From JBCBSS01 sp039819065 (GTDB lineage Bacteria > Bacteroidota > Bacteroidia > Cytophagales > Cyclobacteriaceae), in the NCBI GenBank assembly GCA_039819065.1, contig JBCBSS010000018.1, forward strand, positions 1-64,000: DNA of 64,000 bases, in the 5' to 3' direction. A model generated the notes under the pieces. That model was given only the letters and a program-made list of their open reading frames with translations, did no database searches and was not told where the DNA came from. Below are positions 14,714 to 22,616 of the stretch, piece by piece. Made by a program: the position numbers and the translations under genes. Numbering within the stretch: position 1 is the stretch's first letter; the number at the start of each line of letters is the position of its first letter.

Positions 14714-16276
14714 ATGTATACCATTGAAGATTTGAATGTGAGGCTTCTCTCCGAGTTGAAAGAGATTGCCGAAGAGATGGGCTTGAAAAATTATAAGAAA
14801 CTTGCCAAGAAAGATCTTGTCTACAAAATACTAGATCAACAGGCAGTAGCCCCACAGGCAGGCTCATCCGACAAGAAAGAGGAAGCCAAAAGCAGCGAGG
14901 CTAAAACTAACAAAGCGCCTAGAAAGAGAGAGAATGTGAAGCCAGTAGAGGAGAAAAAGCAAGAGAAAGAACTTTCTTCCGAAGAGCTGCTTGAGTCATT
15001 CAATATTGAGCTAGACGAGAGCATTACTTCATTTCAGAGTGAAATTGCTCCTGCAGAAGCTAAACCAGAGCCTCCTGCTGAAAAACCTCAGAGAAATCAA
15101 CCTCAAAGAAGAGATAGAGAAGACCACCGTAACAAGAAGAAGGAAAACCCTGTAAAGGATTTTGACGGTGTAATTGAGAATGAAGGAGTACTTGAAATTA
15201 TGCAGGATGGCTACGGATTCTTGAGGTCATCGGATTATAATTATCTGGCGAGCCCGGATGATATTTATGTATCACCATCACAAATCAAGCTATTCGGCTT
15301 GAAAACAGGTGATGCTGTAAAAGGTCAAATCAGACCGCCTAAGGAAGGGGAAAAATATTTCGCACTTCTACGTGTGGAAAACGTAAATGGCAAAACGACC
15401 GAGGAAATCAGGGACAGGGTTCCTTTTGAATACCTGACGCCACTTTTCCCGGAAGAGAAAATTAACCTCAGTACTCAACCAAGTAATTACTCTACCAGAA
15501 TACTAGACCTTTTTGCACCGATTGGTAAAGGACAAAGAGGTATGATCGTTGCCCAGCCTAAGACTGGTAAAACGGTTCTCCTTAAGAATATCGCCAACGC
15601 TATCAGCGAGAACCACCCGGAATGCTACCTCATTATATTGCTTATTGATGAGCGACCTGAAGAGGTTACCGATATGGCCAGAAGCGTAAAAGCCGAGGTT
15701 ATCTCATCTACTTTTGACGAGCAAGCAGAAAGACATGTGAAAGTGTCTAGCATTGTATTGGAGAAGGCTAAGAGAATGGTGGAATGTGGACACGACGTGG
15801 TAATCCTTCTAGATTCAATTACCAGGTTAGCGAGAGCTTACAATACAGTTGTACCTTCTTCTGGTAAAATACTTTCAGGTGGTGTGGATGCAAACGCACT
15901 TCACAAACCAAAAAGATTCTTTGGAGCAGCTAGAAATGTTGAAAACGGTGGTTCACTTACCATTATCGCTACTGCACTGATCGAAACTGGTTCTAAAATG
16001 GACGAGGTTATCTTTGAAGAATTCAAAGGTACAGGTAACATGGAGCTTCAGCTGGATAGGAAACTATCTAACAAACGTGTGTACCCTGCGATCGATGTTC
16101 CTGCTTCCGGAACTAGGAGAGAAGATCTTCTTATGTCAGAAGAAGAACTTCAAAGAGTATGGATATTGCGCAAGTTCATGTCTGACATGAATTCTAATGA
16201 GGCGATGGAGTTCTTATTAGAGAAAATGAGAGGGACTAGAAACAATGAAGAATTCCTGATCTCAATGAACGGGTAA
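14714..16276 (+). CDS. rho: transcription termination factor Rho, with disordered insert
   Basis: Rho is the hexameric RNA helicase that ends transcription of untranslated RNA. This protein has 520 residues against about 420 in E. coli. Residues 1-45 are the Rho N-terminal helical domain (LKEIAEEMGLKNYKKLAKKD). Residues about 48-150 are a Lys/Glu/Pro-rich, charged, apparently disordered insert. The RNA-binding cold-shock-like domain follows (EGVLEIMQDGYGFLRS, about 157-172), then the ATPase with Walker A (AQPKTGKTVLL, about 278), DERPEEV and the Q/R loop (LSGGVDANALHKPKRFF, about 390). Such inserts are known in Bacteroidetes Rho. A terminator hairpin follows the gene. Confidence 0.95.
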   Translation: MYTIEDLNVRLLSELKEIAEEMGLKNYKKLAKKDLVYKILDQQAVAPQAGSSDKKEEAKSSEAKTNKAPRKRENVKPVEEKKQEKELSSEELLESFNIELDESITSFQSEIAPAEAKPEPPAEKPQRNQPQRRDREDHRNKKKENPVKDFDGVIENEGVLEIMQDGYGFLRSSDYNYLASPDDIYVSPSQIKLFGLKTGDAVKGQIRPPKEGEKYFALLRVENVNGKTTEEIRDRVPFEYLTPLFPEEKINLSTQPSNYSTRILDLFAPIGKGQRGMIVAQPKTGKTVLLKNIANAISENHPECYLIILLIDERPEEVTDMARSVKAEVISSTFDEQAERHVKVSSIVLEKAKRMVECGHDVVILLDSITRLARAYNTVVPSSGKILSGGVDANALHKPKRFFGAARNVENGGSLTIIATALIETGSKMDEVIFEEFKGTGNMELQLDRKLSNKRVYPAIDVPASGTRREDLLMSEEELQRVWILRKFMSDMNSNEAMEFLLEKMRGTRNNEEFLISMNG

Positions 16277-16304
16277 GGATTCTGTTGATATAAAACTTTA
16301 AGAG

Positions 16305-16338
16305 GCCTTGGAAACTGAACGTTTTCAAGGCTTTTTTT
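16305..16338 (+). terminator. intrinsic terminator after rho
   Basis: An 11-bp stem with one G-T pair (16305-16315 with 16321-16331, 5-base loop) is followed by seven T residues, a textbook Rho-independent terminator. It stops rho transcription just before the convergent hydrolase gene ends at 16343. Confidence 0.85.
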
Positions 16339-16342
16339 CTGC

Positions 16343-16909
16343 CTATAGTATCTTTAACAATTCCTCCTTGGAGAGGACGGTAGCAAACTCCTCATGAAGG
16401 CTTGCCAAAGAAATATTATGTACCTCTTCAGCAGGAAAAACTTCTCCATTAAGTCCTTTTCTATCGAAAGTGGCGGTAACATCTGATAGGAGAAATGCTT
16501 TGAAACCGAGGTTACCAGCCATGCGTGTAGTGGTAGAGATGCAATGGTTAGTAGTCAGCCCTACGATTACCAAAGTATCTATTCCTTTTTCCTTCAAATA
16601 CTTTTCAAGACCAGTACCTATAAAAGCACTATTAACCTGCTTTGGAAACATCGGTTCACCATTTTGAGGTACGGCAAAGGCTTTGAGCTTATTACCTTCA
16701 TGGTTCGGGTTTAGTGGTGAGTTCGGTTCAGTAGAATCATGTTTGGAATGGATAACAGGCAGGCCCATTTCCCTCCAAGTGTTCAGGAGCTGCCCAAGTT
16801 TATCTTCTAGATCAGGGTTATTGCGATTTCCGCCCCAATGGTTTTCCAGGTCAAACCCTTCTTGAACATCTATTACCAAAAGGGCTGGATTACTATCCTT
16901 TAAAGCCAT
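16343..16909 (-). CDS. cysteine hydrolase of the isochorismatase family
   Basis: This 188-residue hydrolase has the isochorismatase-like fold. The expected catalytic triad is visible: Asp in LLVIDVQEGF (about residue 14), Lys-Gly-type segment before GTDTL-like GIDTLVIVG (Lys about 111), and Cys in TTNHCISTTTRMAG (about 123). The group includes nicotinamidases, N-carbamoylsarcosine amidases and isochorismatases, and the substrate cannot be told from the sequence. Its start lies inside the end of the upstream saccharopine-dehydrogenase-like gene (17-base overlap), so they are co-transcribed and coupled. Confidence 0.85.
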   Translation of the reverse strand: MALKDSNPALLVIDVQEGFDLENHWGGNRNNPDLEDKLGQLLNTWREMGLPVIHSKHDSTEPNSPLNPNHEGNKLKAFAVPQNGEPMFPKQVNSAFIGTGLEKYLKEKGIDTLVIVGLTTNHCISTTTRMAGNLGFKAFLLSDVTATFDRKGLNGEVFPAEEVHNISLASLHEEFATVLSKEELLKIL

Positions 16910-18122
16910 ATAATTTTCCGTTAAGGTAGTTTTCTAAATACATGAAGTATACTGTAAGCCCTCCATTTTCAGTAATGGTAGCTCTCTTGATCATTCCTTG
17001 ATCATCAGGCCCCAATAAATTGGGAAGGACATTGTCGACTAATTCTTGGCCAAAGTCATGTGATGCATCCCTTGGAAGTTCGCATGGTAAATTATCTACT
17101 GCCATCACGGTGATATTCCCCTCATCCACATAGGCAGACTCCACTGTATCTTCACTAGGGTTGTAATCGTAGACAGGGTCTTCTATCGTGCTTGCTTTTT
17201 TGGTAGATGGAATCGACCCTTCAATATCGCAGGTAATATCAGCAACCACTTTAATCTTAAAATCCTCTTTAATGATATCTTCCCTCTCGAATAGCACCGG
17301 AGCCTTGGGGTCCCAAAAAGCACCGGCAATAAGTATATCTGAGACCTGGGCATATTTCAGAAAATCACCTTGATATGTCTCTGGGTGATTATAGAAATCA
17401 TGCCTGACGAATTCCCCGCCATCTTTAGGTCTGTGGTAATCTCTACTGTTCAACTGCGTAAATACGGCCTCTTGGAATTTCTCCTCTAGAAAAGCAGCCG
17501 GTGTTACTCTTCTTAATCCAAGCGCATATAAAACCTCCATTGCGCCTTTTGCGACACGGCCTCCGCCGGTAAGAGCAATCTTTACTTTTGGCAAGTTCAC
17601 CTTAAGGAGTTCCACTTTTAGCTCGTTAAGGTCAAAGCATTCGTGGGCTGGTTTTATTTCGTAAAGATTGTAGCGCTTCCCGAAGGTAAGAATAGCATTG
17701 TATGCCCCTACTAGTCCCGCATATCTACCAAAAGCGATCACACGGTTACCTTCTTCATTAGTGAGTACCTCATAGTCGATTAACCTGATGTTCTTTTGGA
17801 CTATTTCTCTAAGCAAATCGCGATTGTAGGGCTGCTCTTTTATCGTATGTGAGAAGAAGAAATAGGTTTTATCGGCTAAAAGATTGGGGATAGGTACCTC
17901 TTTCACCCCTAAAAGTATTTGACAATCACTTACATCCTCAACGACTTTAACGCCCAGTTTTTCATAATCATCATCTGCGAAACATCTTATTTCACTGGAT
18001 TGACATAGCACTTCTACATTGAATTTTTCCTGAACGTATTTGGCCTGCTCGGGAGTGAGTGGCACACGTCTATCGATGGGGACTTTGCCTTCCTTTATGA
18101 TTCCGATTTTTACTTTGTCCAT
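16893..18122 (-). CDS. saccharopine dehydrogenase-like / alanine dehydrogenase-PNT family oxidoreductase
   Basis: This 409-residue enzyme has the two-domain alanine dehydrogenase/transhydrogenase N-terminal architecture. It opens KIGIIKEGKVPIDRRVPLTP, which fits the substrate-binding region of NAD-dependent saccharopine dehydrogenase (lysine-forming, LYS1-like). A Rossmann segment with IALTGGGRVAKGAMEVL lies near residues 188-204 and DITCDIEGSIPST near 300. LYS1-type enzymes interconvert saccharopine with lysine and 2-oxoglutarate. Such proteins are frequent in Bacteroidetes and I cannot say whether the true substrate is saccharopine. It is divergent from the methyltransferase gene and overlaps the isochorismatase-family gene by 17 bases. 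Confidence 0.78.
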   Translation of the reverse strand: MDKVKIGIIKEGKVPIDRRVPLTPEQAKYVQEKFNVEVLCQSSEIRCFADDDYEKLGVKVVEDVSDCQILLGVKEVPIPNLLADKTYFFFSHTIKEQPYNRDLLREIVQKNIRLIDYEVLTNEEGNRVIAFGRYAGLVGAYNAILTFGKRYNLYEIKPAHECFDLNELKVELLKVNLPKVKIALTGGGRVAKGAMEVLYALGLRRVTPAAFLEEKFQEAVFTQLNSRDYHRPKDGGEFVRHDFYNHPETYQGDFLKYAQVSDILIAGAFWDPKAPVLFEREDIIKEDFKIKVVADITCDIEGSIPSTKKASTIEDPVYDYNPSEDTVESAYVDEGNITVMAVDNLPCELPRDASHDFGQELVDNVLPNLLGPDDQGMIKRATITENGGLTVYFMYLENYLNGKLYGFKG

Positions 18123-18147
18123 TATGGGTAGATTGAATAGTAGAATC

Positions 18148-18155
18148 CAAATTTA
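18148..18155 (-). promoter_or_regulatory. -7 element of the saccharopine dehydrogenase-like operon
   Basis: On the minus strand this is TAAATTTG, a perfect TAnnTTTG element 26 bases upstream of the start at 18122. The spacing to a possible TTG at 18180-18182 is 24 bases, longer than usual. Confidence 0.4.
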
Positions 18156-18169
18156 GCGGATAATTGGCT

Positions 18170-18177
18170 TAACTTTG
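18170..18177 (+). promoter_or_regulatory. -7 element of the membrane methyltransferase-like gene
   Basis: TAACTTTG is a perfect TAnnTTTG match 20 bases before the ATG at 18198. No clear -33 TTTG is seen. It overlaps the upstream region of the divergent operon's promoter. Confidence 0.4.
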
Positions 18178-18197
18178 GGCAATAAGAGATCATAAAT

Positions 18198-18785
18198 ATG
18201 ACATCTTCATTATTACTTCTGGTACTCATTTGGGTCATTTATTTTTTCTTGCACAGTTTTTTGGCAGCTACGGGGGTGAAGGCTTTTTTTAGTTCCAAAA
18301 TCGGCTTAGAAGGTAAGACCTATAGGTTGATGTACAATTTCATATCCGGAGTAGGCCTGCTGGTAGCCTTGTTTTTTAACAGTACTATTCAATCGGAGTT
18401 TCTGATCAACCCTGATGGGCCTGCCAGGGCATTTAGCTTGATAACTGCCGGGACGGGGGTGTTGATCATCAGAGCGACTTTTAAGTCTTATGATTTGGGA
18501 GCTTTTCTAGGCTTCAGAGAGGAGTCAGATAAGGATTTCAAACAAAATGGGATGCTGAAGTATGTCCGACACCCTTTGTATTCTGGTACTATATTGGTCT
18601 TGATTGGATTTTGGTTGTTCATACCAAATGTACCAACTGCGGTCACGGTTGTTTGCCACTTCGTATACCTTGCCATAGGAATAAGGTTAGAAGAGCATAA
18701 GTTAATCAGCCTCTTTGGAGAGAAATACCTAAGGTACAAGCAAGAAGTACCTATGCTTGTACCAAGAATCCGGTTATTTAATTAA
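18198..18785 (+). CDS. membrane methyltransferase-like protein (ICMT/NnrU family)
   Basis: This 195-residue integral membrane protein has about five hydrophobic segments. Its C-terminal half carries the signature of the isoprenylcysteine methyltransferase / phospholipid methyltransferase group: KYVRHPLYSGTI near residue 122 and RLEEHKLISLFGEKYLRYKQ near 167-186, which bind S-adenosylmethionine in the family. The methyl acceptor, a lipid or another membrane compound, is unknown. The protein is probably complete, from MTSSLLLLVLIWV. It is a single gene, convergent with the small acidic protein next to it. Confidence 0.78.
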   Translation: MTSSLLLLVLIWVIYFFLHSFLAATGVKAFFSSKIGLEGKTYRLMYNFISGVGLLVALFFNSTIQSEFLINPDGPARAFSLITAGTGVLIIRATFKSYDLGAFLGFREESDKDFKQNGMLKYVRHPLYSGTILVLIGFWLFIPNVPTAVTVVCHFVYLAIGIRLEEHKLISLFGEKYLRYKQEVPMLVPRIRLFN

Positions 18786-18790
18786 TCGAT

Positions 18791-19054
18791 TTACTTATCT
18801 TCTGGGCTTTTGTCATCCGATTTATCGTCTTCCTGATCATCGAATGAGCCGGTATCTTTGATATTATCGTAATCCTCTCTTTCTAAGAGTTTCTTATCCT
18901 CGACGTTCTTGTTTAAAAACTCATTGATTTTATCAATGTCGTAGTTAGTCTTTATCTCGCCGAAAGAGTCGATTTTGATGTTGAAACCGTCAAGCTCTGG
19001 ATTTACCTTAGGCTCGTCTTTCTTTTCGTCTTTTTTATCGTCTTTATCTGACAT
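18791..19054 (-). CDS. small acidic hypothetical protein (87 aa)
   Basis: This soluble, highly charged protein has Lys/Asp/Glu-rich ends (MSDKDDKKDEKKDEP and DDKSDDKSPEDK) and a short central segment with GFNIKIDSFGEIKTNYDIDKIN that may fold. I do not recognise a characterised family. It follows gltX after two bases, so it is co-transcribed with it. Confidence 0.65.
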   Translation of the reverse strand: MSDKDDKKDEKKDEPKVNPELDGFNIKIDSFGEIKTNYDIDKINEFLNKNVEDKKLLEREDYDNIKDTGSFDDQEDDKSDDKSPEDK

Positions 19055-19056
19055 AG

Positions 19057-20595
19057 CTAGCTTTGTTTAACTTCTAACTTTTCTATGGCTATATTGATTC
19101 GATCTATAGCCTCTTCTTTTCCTATGATTTCTATAGTACTCATAAGGTCGGGCCCTGAACCTAAACCAGTAATGGCAAGCCTTACTGCTGGCATAACCCT
19201 TCCCAGGCCAATTTCGTTCTTTTCGACCGCTTGATTCAATGCGTTTTTTATGGTTTCCGCTGTAAATTCCTCCATGCTTAATAATGAACTCGCAAAATCC
19301 TCCAGCACTGCCACTGCTTCGCCGGTCCACTTTTTCTTCATTACCTTTCCATCATATGTCTCAGGCCTTTGAAACAAGAAAGAGCCGCTTGTCCATAATT
19401 CTCGAGGGAATGTAATGCGTTCTTTCATCAATTCGCAGGCCTTTAGAATTTGAGATTCACTAGCAGAAACGCTCGCGTTAGCGATGTATTGCTTAAGAAA
19501 TCCACTAAGCTCTTCAGCACTTTTTTGCTTGATGTACTGCTGATTAAACCACTTGGCTTTTTCTATATCGAACTTAGCTCCACCTTTGTTAATACGTTCA
19601 ATAGAAAATGCTTCCGCCAGTTCTTCTAAAGAGAATATTTCCTGCTCTGACCCCGGGTTCCATCCCAATAAGGCCAGGAAATTGATGAAGGCATCAGGTA
19701 AATACCCTGCTTTTTCAAAGCCTGTAGATACGTCTCCTGATTCTGGATCAGGCCAATCCATTGGAAATATAGGGAACCCATGTTTATCCGCATCACGCTT
19801 GCTAAGCTTACCGCTTCCTTCTGGCTTGAGTAACAATGGTAAGTGGCCAAATTGAGGCATACTATTTTCCCAACCCAAAAACTTATAAAGCAGCACATGC
19901 AAAGGGGCTGATGGCAACCATTCTTCTCCTCGTATCACATGGGTGATCTTCATGAGATAGTCATCTACAACATTGGCTAGGTGATAGGTTGGCATCCCGT
20001 CAGACTTCATTATTACTTTGTCATCAATAGCGGAAGAGTGTACCATTACCCAACCTCTAACCATGTCATTTAATCTTACCTCCTCCTTTTTGGGTACTTT
20101 CAAGCGTATGACGTATGGCTCGCCCGATTCAATTCTTTTATTTACTTCCTCTTCGCTCAAGGTGAGCGAGTTTTTCATTGTATTTCTTGTGATGCTATTG
20201 TAGGTCTGAGCCGCAACTTTAGCTTCCTTTAGTTTTGCTCTCATTGCGTCTAGCTCTTCAGGCGTGTCAAAAGCATAATAAGCATTGCCATCCTGAAGCA
20301 GCTTCTCAGCATATTGCTGATAAATGTCTTTTCGCTCAGATTGCCTGTAAGGCCCATAAGGTCCACCTAGGTCAGGGTTTTCATCCGTTTCGATTCCTAC
20401 CCAGGCGAGTGAATTTTTTATATATTCTTCTGCACCTTTAACGAATCTGGTCTGGTCCGTATCTTCTATTCTAAGGACCATTTTACCGTTGTTCTTTCTC
20501 GCAAAAAGATAATTATAAAGTGCTGTGCGCACGCCCCCTATATGTAATGCTCCGGTCGGGCTTGGAGCAAACCTTACTCTAACTTCTTTTTCCAT
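19057..20595 (-). CDS. gltX: glutamate--tRNA ligase
   Basis: This class I glutamyl-tRNA synthetase of 512 residues loads glutamate on tRNA-Glu (and possibly tRNA-Gln, when GatCAB is present). The HIGH motif is in RFAPSPTGALHIGG (about residues 8-21) and the KMSKS-type loop reads KLSKRDADKHG (about 262-272). The anticodon-binding helical domain occupies the last 170 residues. Bacteroidetes GltX normally has about 505-515 residues, so it is complete. It starts 79 bases after the upstream gene and a -7 element (20650-20657) suggests its own promoter. The small acidic gene follows. Confidence 0.95.
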   Translation of the reverse strand: MEKEVRVRFAPSPTGALHIGGVRTALYNYLFARKNNGKMVLRIEDTDQTRFVKGAEEYIKNSLAWVGIETDENPDLGGPYGPYRQSERKDIYQQYAEKLLQDGNAYYAFDTPEELDAMRAKLKEAKVAAQTYNSITRNTMKNSLTLSEEEVNKRIESGEPYVIRLKVPKKEEVRLNDMVRGWVMVHSSAIDDKVIMKSDGMPTYHLANVVDDYLMKITHVIRGEEWLPSAPLHVLLYKFLGWENSMPQFGHLPLLLKPEGSGKLSKRDADKHGFPIFPMDWPDPESGDVSTGFEKAGYLPDAFINFLALLGWNPGSEQEIFSLEELAEAFSIERINKGGAKFDIEKAKWFNQQYIKQKSAEELSGFLKQYIANASVSASESQILKACELMKERITFPRELWTSGSFLFQRPETYDGKVMKKKWTGEAVAVLEDFASSLLSMEEFTAETIKNALNQAVEKNEIGLGRVMPAVRLAITGLGSGPDLMSTIEIIGKEEAIDRINIAIEKLEVKQS

Positions 20596-20649
20596 TTTGG
20601 GATTGACAAATTACAATCTTGATGATTGGTTATTATTGTGTTCTAGTTG

Positions 20650-20657
20650 CAAAATTA
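20650..20657 (-). promoter_or_regulatory. -7 element of gltX
   Basis: On the minus strand this is TAATTTTG, an exact TAnnTTTG match 54 bases upstream of the gltX start and outside the upstream coding sequence. A good -33 TTG is not visible. Confidence 0.38.
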
Positions 20658-20674
20658 CAAAAACTGGGCATAGG

Positions 20675-21163
20675 TTAACAGGAGTCTTTTGGCTCCTTTA
20701 AAAGATTTGAAAGGCTCTCTTTACTTCTGTTGACAAGCCGATTAAAACTGGCAATGGTGAAAGCATAATTGAAAAGCCCTATAAGAAATGCTATCAGTGC
20801 ATAATCGTTTCGTTTTACCAAGAACAAAGAGAAAATAACAGTCAGGAAAATAACGGTAGACCAGAAGTAGAGAAAAACTTTTGAACTGAAGAAAAGGCTA
20901 TATCTGATAAAGACAATTGATCCTTGAGAAGTCGGTTCTATAACGCCATTTATGATTGGAACAAAATTCTGTGCATGTCTTATGATGGGTGAAAGTGTGA
21001 ATTTTTCCTCGTCTACGGTGCCGTTGAACTGATATGCCTGATCAGAATTTTCCCTCGGTTCATCTCTCGAGGGTTCTTTTGTTACTCCGGCGATTATTTC
21101 ATAAACCTTTTTAGCGCTGATAGCTAACACTAATGTTTCAGATTGTGCCGGGAGCAAGTTCAT
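20675..21163 (-). CDS. hypothetical membrane protein (162 aa)
   Basis: I do not recognise a family. The first about 95 residues are soluble with several beta strands (KFTLSPIIRHAQNFVPIING, QGSIVFIRYSLF). Two hydrophobic helices follow at about 96-116 and 122-140, so the protein is probably an inner-membrane protein with a cytoplasmic N-terminal domain. Its ATG comes directly after the stop codon of ridA, so the two form one operon. No enzyme motif can be seen. Confidence 0.6.
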   Translation of the reverse strand: MNLLPAQSETLVLAISAKKVYEIIAGVTKEPSRDEPRENSDQAYQFNGTVDEEKFTLSPIIRHAQNFVPIINGVIEPTSQGSIVFIRYSLFFSSKVFLYFWSTVIFLTVIFSLFLVKRNDYALIAFLIGLFNYAFTIASFNRLVNRSKESLSNLLKEPKDSC

Positions 21164-21544
21164 TTATTTAACGGCAATACAGGATATTTCGACTCTGACA
21201 TCTTTTGGTAATCTGCTTACCTCTACGGTTTCCCTGGCAGGAGGCTCCACTTCAAAGTACGTACCGTAAGCATCATTGATCTTCACGAAGTCGTCCATGT
21301 CTTTGATAAAGATGCTACACTTCACAATGTTATTATAGCTAAGTCCAGCCTCTTCGAGCACAAACCCAATATTCTTCATTACCTGGTGGGTTTCTTCAGC
21401 AATATCACCGCTGATCAACTTTCCTGAAGCGGCATCAAGTGGTATTTGGCCGGAAACATATAGCGTGTCACCCGCCATAACTGCCTGGCTGTAAGGCCCG
21501 ATAGGAGCAGGGGCGTTTTCTGAATTTATTGTGGTTTTGCTCAT
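21164..21544 (-). CDS. RidA family protein (reactive enamine/imine deaminase)
   Basis: This is a 126-residue RidA (YjgF/UK114) protein. The family signatures are GPYSQAV (about residue 17), YVSGQIP (about 30) and the C-terminal ARETVEVSRLPKDVRVEISC with the Arg (about residue 105) that binds the substrate carboxylate. RidA hydrolyses reactive 2-aminoacrylate and other enamines made by PLP enzymes. It is a homotrimer in the cytosol. It is the first gene of a two-gene operon with an unrecognised membrane protein and is divergent from an HCDH-like gene. Confidence 0.92.
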   Translation of the reverse strand: MSKTTINSENAPAPIGPYSQAVMAGDTLYVSGQIPLDAASGKLISGDIAEETHQVMKNIGFVLEEAGLSYNNIVKCSIFIKDMDDFVKINDAYGTYFEVEPPARETVEVSRLPKDVRVEISCIAVK

Positions 21545-21566
21545 CTTAATTTGTCTGATTAATAAT

Positions 21567-21574
21567 TACTTTTG
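21567..21574 (+). promoter_or_regulatory. -7 element of the HCDH-like gene
   Basis: TACTTTTG is an exact TAnnTTTG match 17 bases before the ATG at 21592. It lies in the 47-base gap to ridA, so the two divergent promoters must be closely packed. Confidence 0.38.
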
Positions 21575-21591
21575 ACTTTAAACCCGAAGTT

Positions 21592-22251
21592 ATGAAAATA
21601 CTTGTTTTAGGTGAAGAGGAATACATGCAAGAGTTTGATGCAAAGTTCGGAAGAGAAAATGAGTGTACCTATGCCAATCATGATTCCGACTTTGACTTTC
21701 AAGATTTCGATGTAGTTTTTGACCTTTCCATCGATGAAAGCCCAGAGAATATAGAGCGCTACGCAGGAGATGAGTCCTTGACAGTTTTTTGTAATACAGC
21801 TAAAATCAGTTTAGCAGAGATTGGCTTTTTGACCGACGAAATAGCATGTGAACTTTTTGGCTTCAATGGTTTGCCTACATTTATTGATAGGGAAGTTATG
21901 GAAGTGTCATTATACCGGGATGAGTCTAGTGATAGACTAAAAGAAATCTGTGAGGTGTTAGGAACGGATCATTTGATTGTTGATGACCGTGTAGGAATGG
22001 TTACGCCTCGGGTATTATGTATGATCATCAATGAAGCTTTCTATACCGTGCAAGAAGGTACTTCGACCAAAGAAGAAATTGACCTTGGCATGAAACTAGG
22101 GACTAATTATCCCCACGGACCTTTTGAATGGTGTGAGAAAATAGGCGTAAAGCATGTTTATGAAATACTTGAAGCCATTTATGAAGACACCAAAGATGAG
22201 CGTTATAAAATATGTTCTTTGCTAAAAAAAGAATACCTTAAAACAGCGTAG
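21592..22251 (+). CDS. 3-hydroxyacyl-CoA dehydrogenase-like protein without a clear NAD motif
   Basis: This 219-residue protein ends with a C-terminal 3-hydroxyacyl-CoA dehydrogenase domain (about residues 125-219: GMVTPRVLCMIINEAF, then DLGMKLGTNYPHGPFEWCEK). The N-terminal 115 residues look like a degenerate Rossmann domain: the usual GxGxxG is replaced by LGEEEYM. It could therefore be a catalytically reduced paralogue or bind another ligand. The full-length family has about 280-310 residues. It is followed after about 66 bases by a small membrane protein. The role is open. Confidence 0.75.
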   Translation: MKILVLGEEEYMQEFDAKFGRENECTYANHDSDFDFQDFDVVFDLSIDESPENIERYAGDESLTVFCNTAKISLAEIGFLTDEIACELFGFNGLPTFIDREVMEVSLYRDESSDRLKEICEVLGTDHLIVDDRVGMVTPRVLCMIINEAFYTVQEGTSTKEEIDLGMKLGTNYPHGPFEWCEKIGVKHVYEILEAIYEDTKDERYKICSLLKKEYLKTA

Positions 22252-22317
22252 TATTTAGCTCAATATTCATGAACATTAGCGAATACTGCAGGGTTATATG
22301 AAGAGAATAATGTCGCT

Positions 22318-22614
22318 GTGATTGTAGATCTTATTTTAGTTGTAGTTGTTTTTTACCTATCCATACCTGCGGTTACTGGATACTGTGCTTATTCCTATGG
22401 CCGTTCCTTCTGGTTTTGGTTTGGTATGGGTTTCTTCCTGCCTATAATAACCCATATCATACTGTATTTCTTAATCAGTTACGATATCAAAAAACAGAAA
22501 ACTACTGATCTACTGACCAGAGATGAAGAGATCATGATGGAACAGAACATTCAAACGGTTGTTGACTCTGAGACCAATAAGGCACGGGTCAAATACATCA
22601 AAAAGAGTCTTTAG
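22318..22614 (+). CDS. hypothetical small membrane protein (98 aa)
   Basis: This protein starts at a GTG; no in-frame ATG lies upstream of it in reach. Two hydrophobic helices (about residues 3-24 and 29-53) are followed by a polar tail of about 45 residues. The segment RSFWFWFGMGFFLPII is rich in aromatic residues. No characterised family is recognised. It ends convergently, 2 bases from glmS. It may be co-transcribed with the HCDH-like gene. Confidence 0.55.
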   Translation: MIVDLILVVVVFYLSIPAVTGYCAYSYGRSFWFWFGMGFFLPIITHIILYFLISYDIKKQKTTDLLTRDEEIMMEQNIQTVVDSETNKARVKYIKKSL

Positions 22615-22616
22615 AT

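Noticed and set aside
14523..14867. 114-codon minus-strand open frame across the rho leader and start
   Set aside because: It runs into the antisense of rho and has no domain; the region is better explained as promoter and leader.
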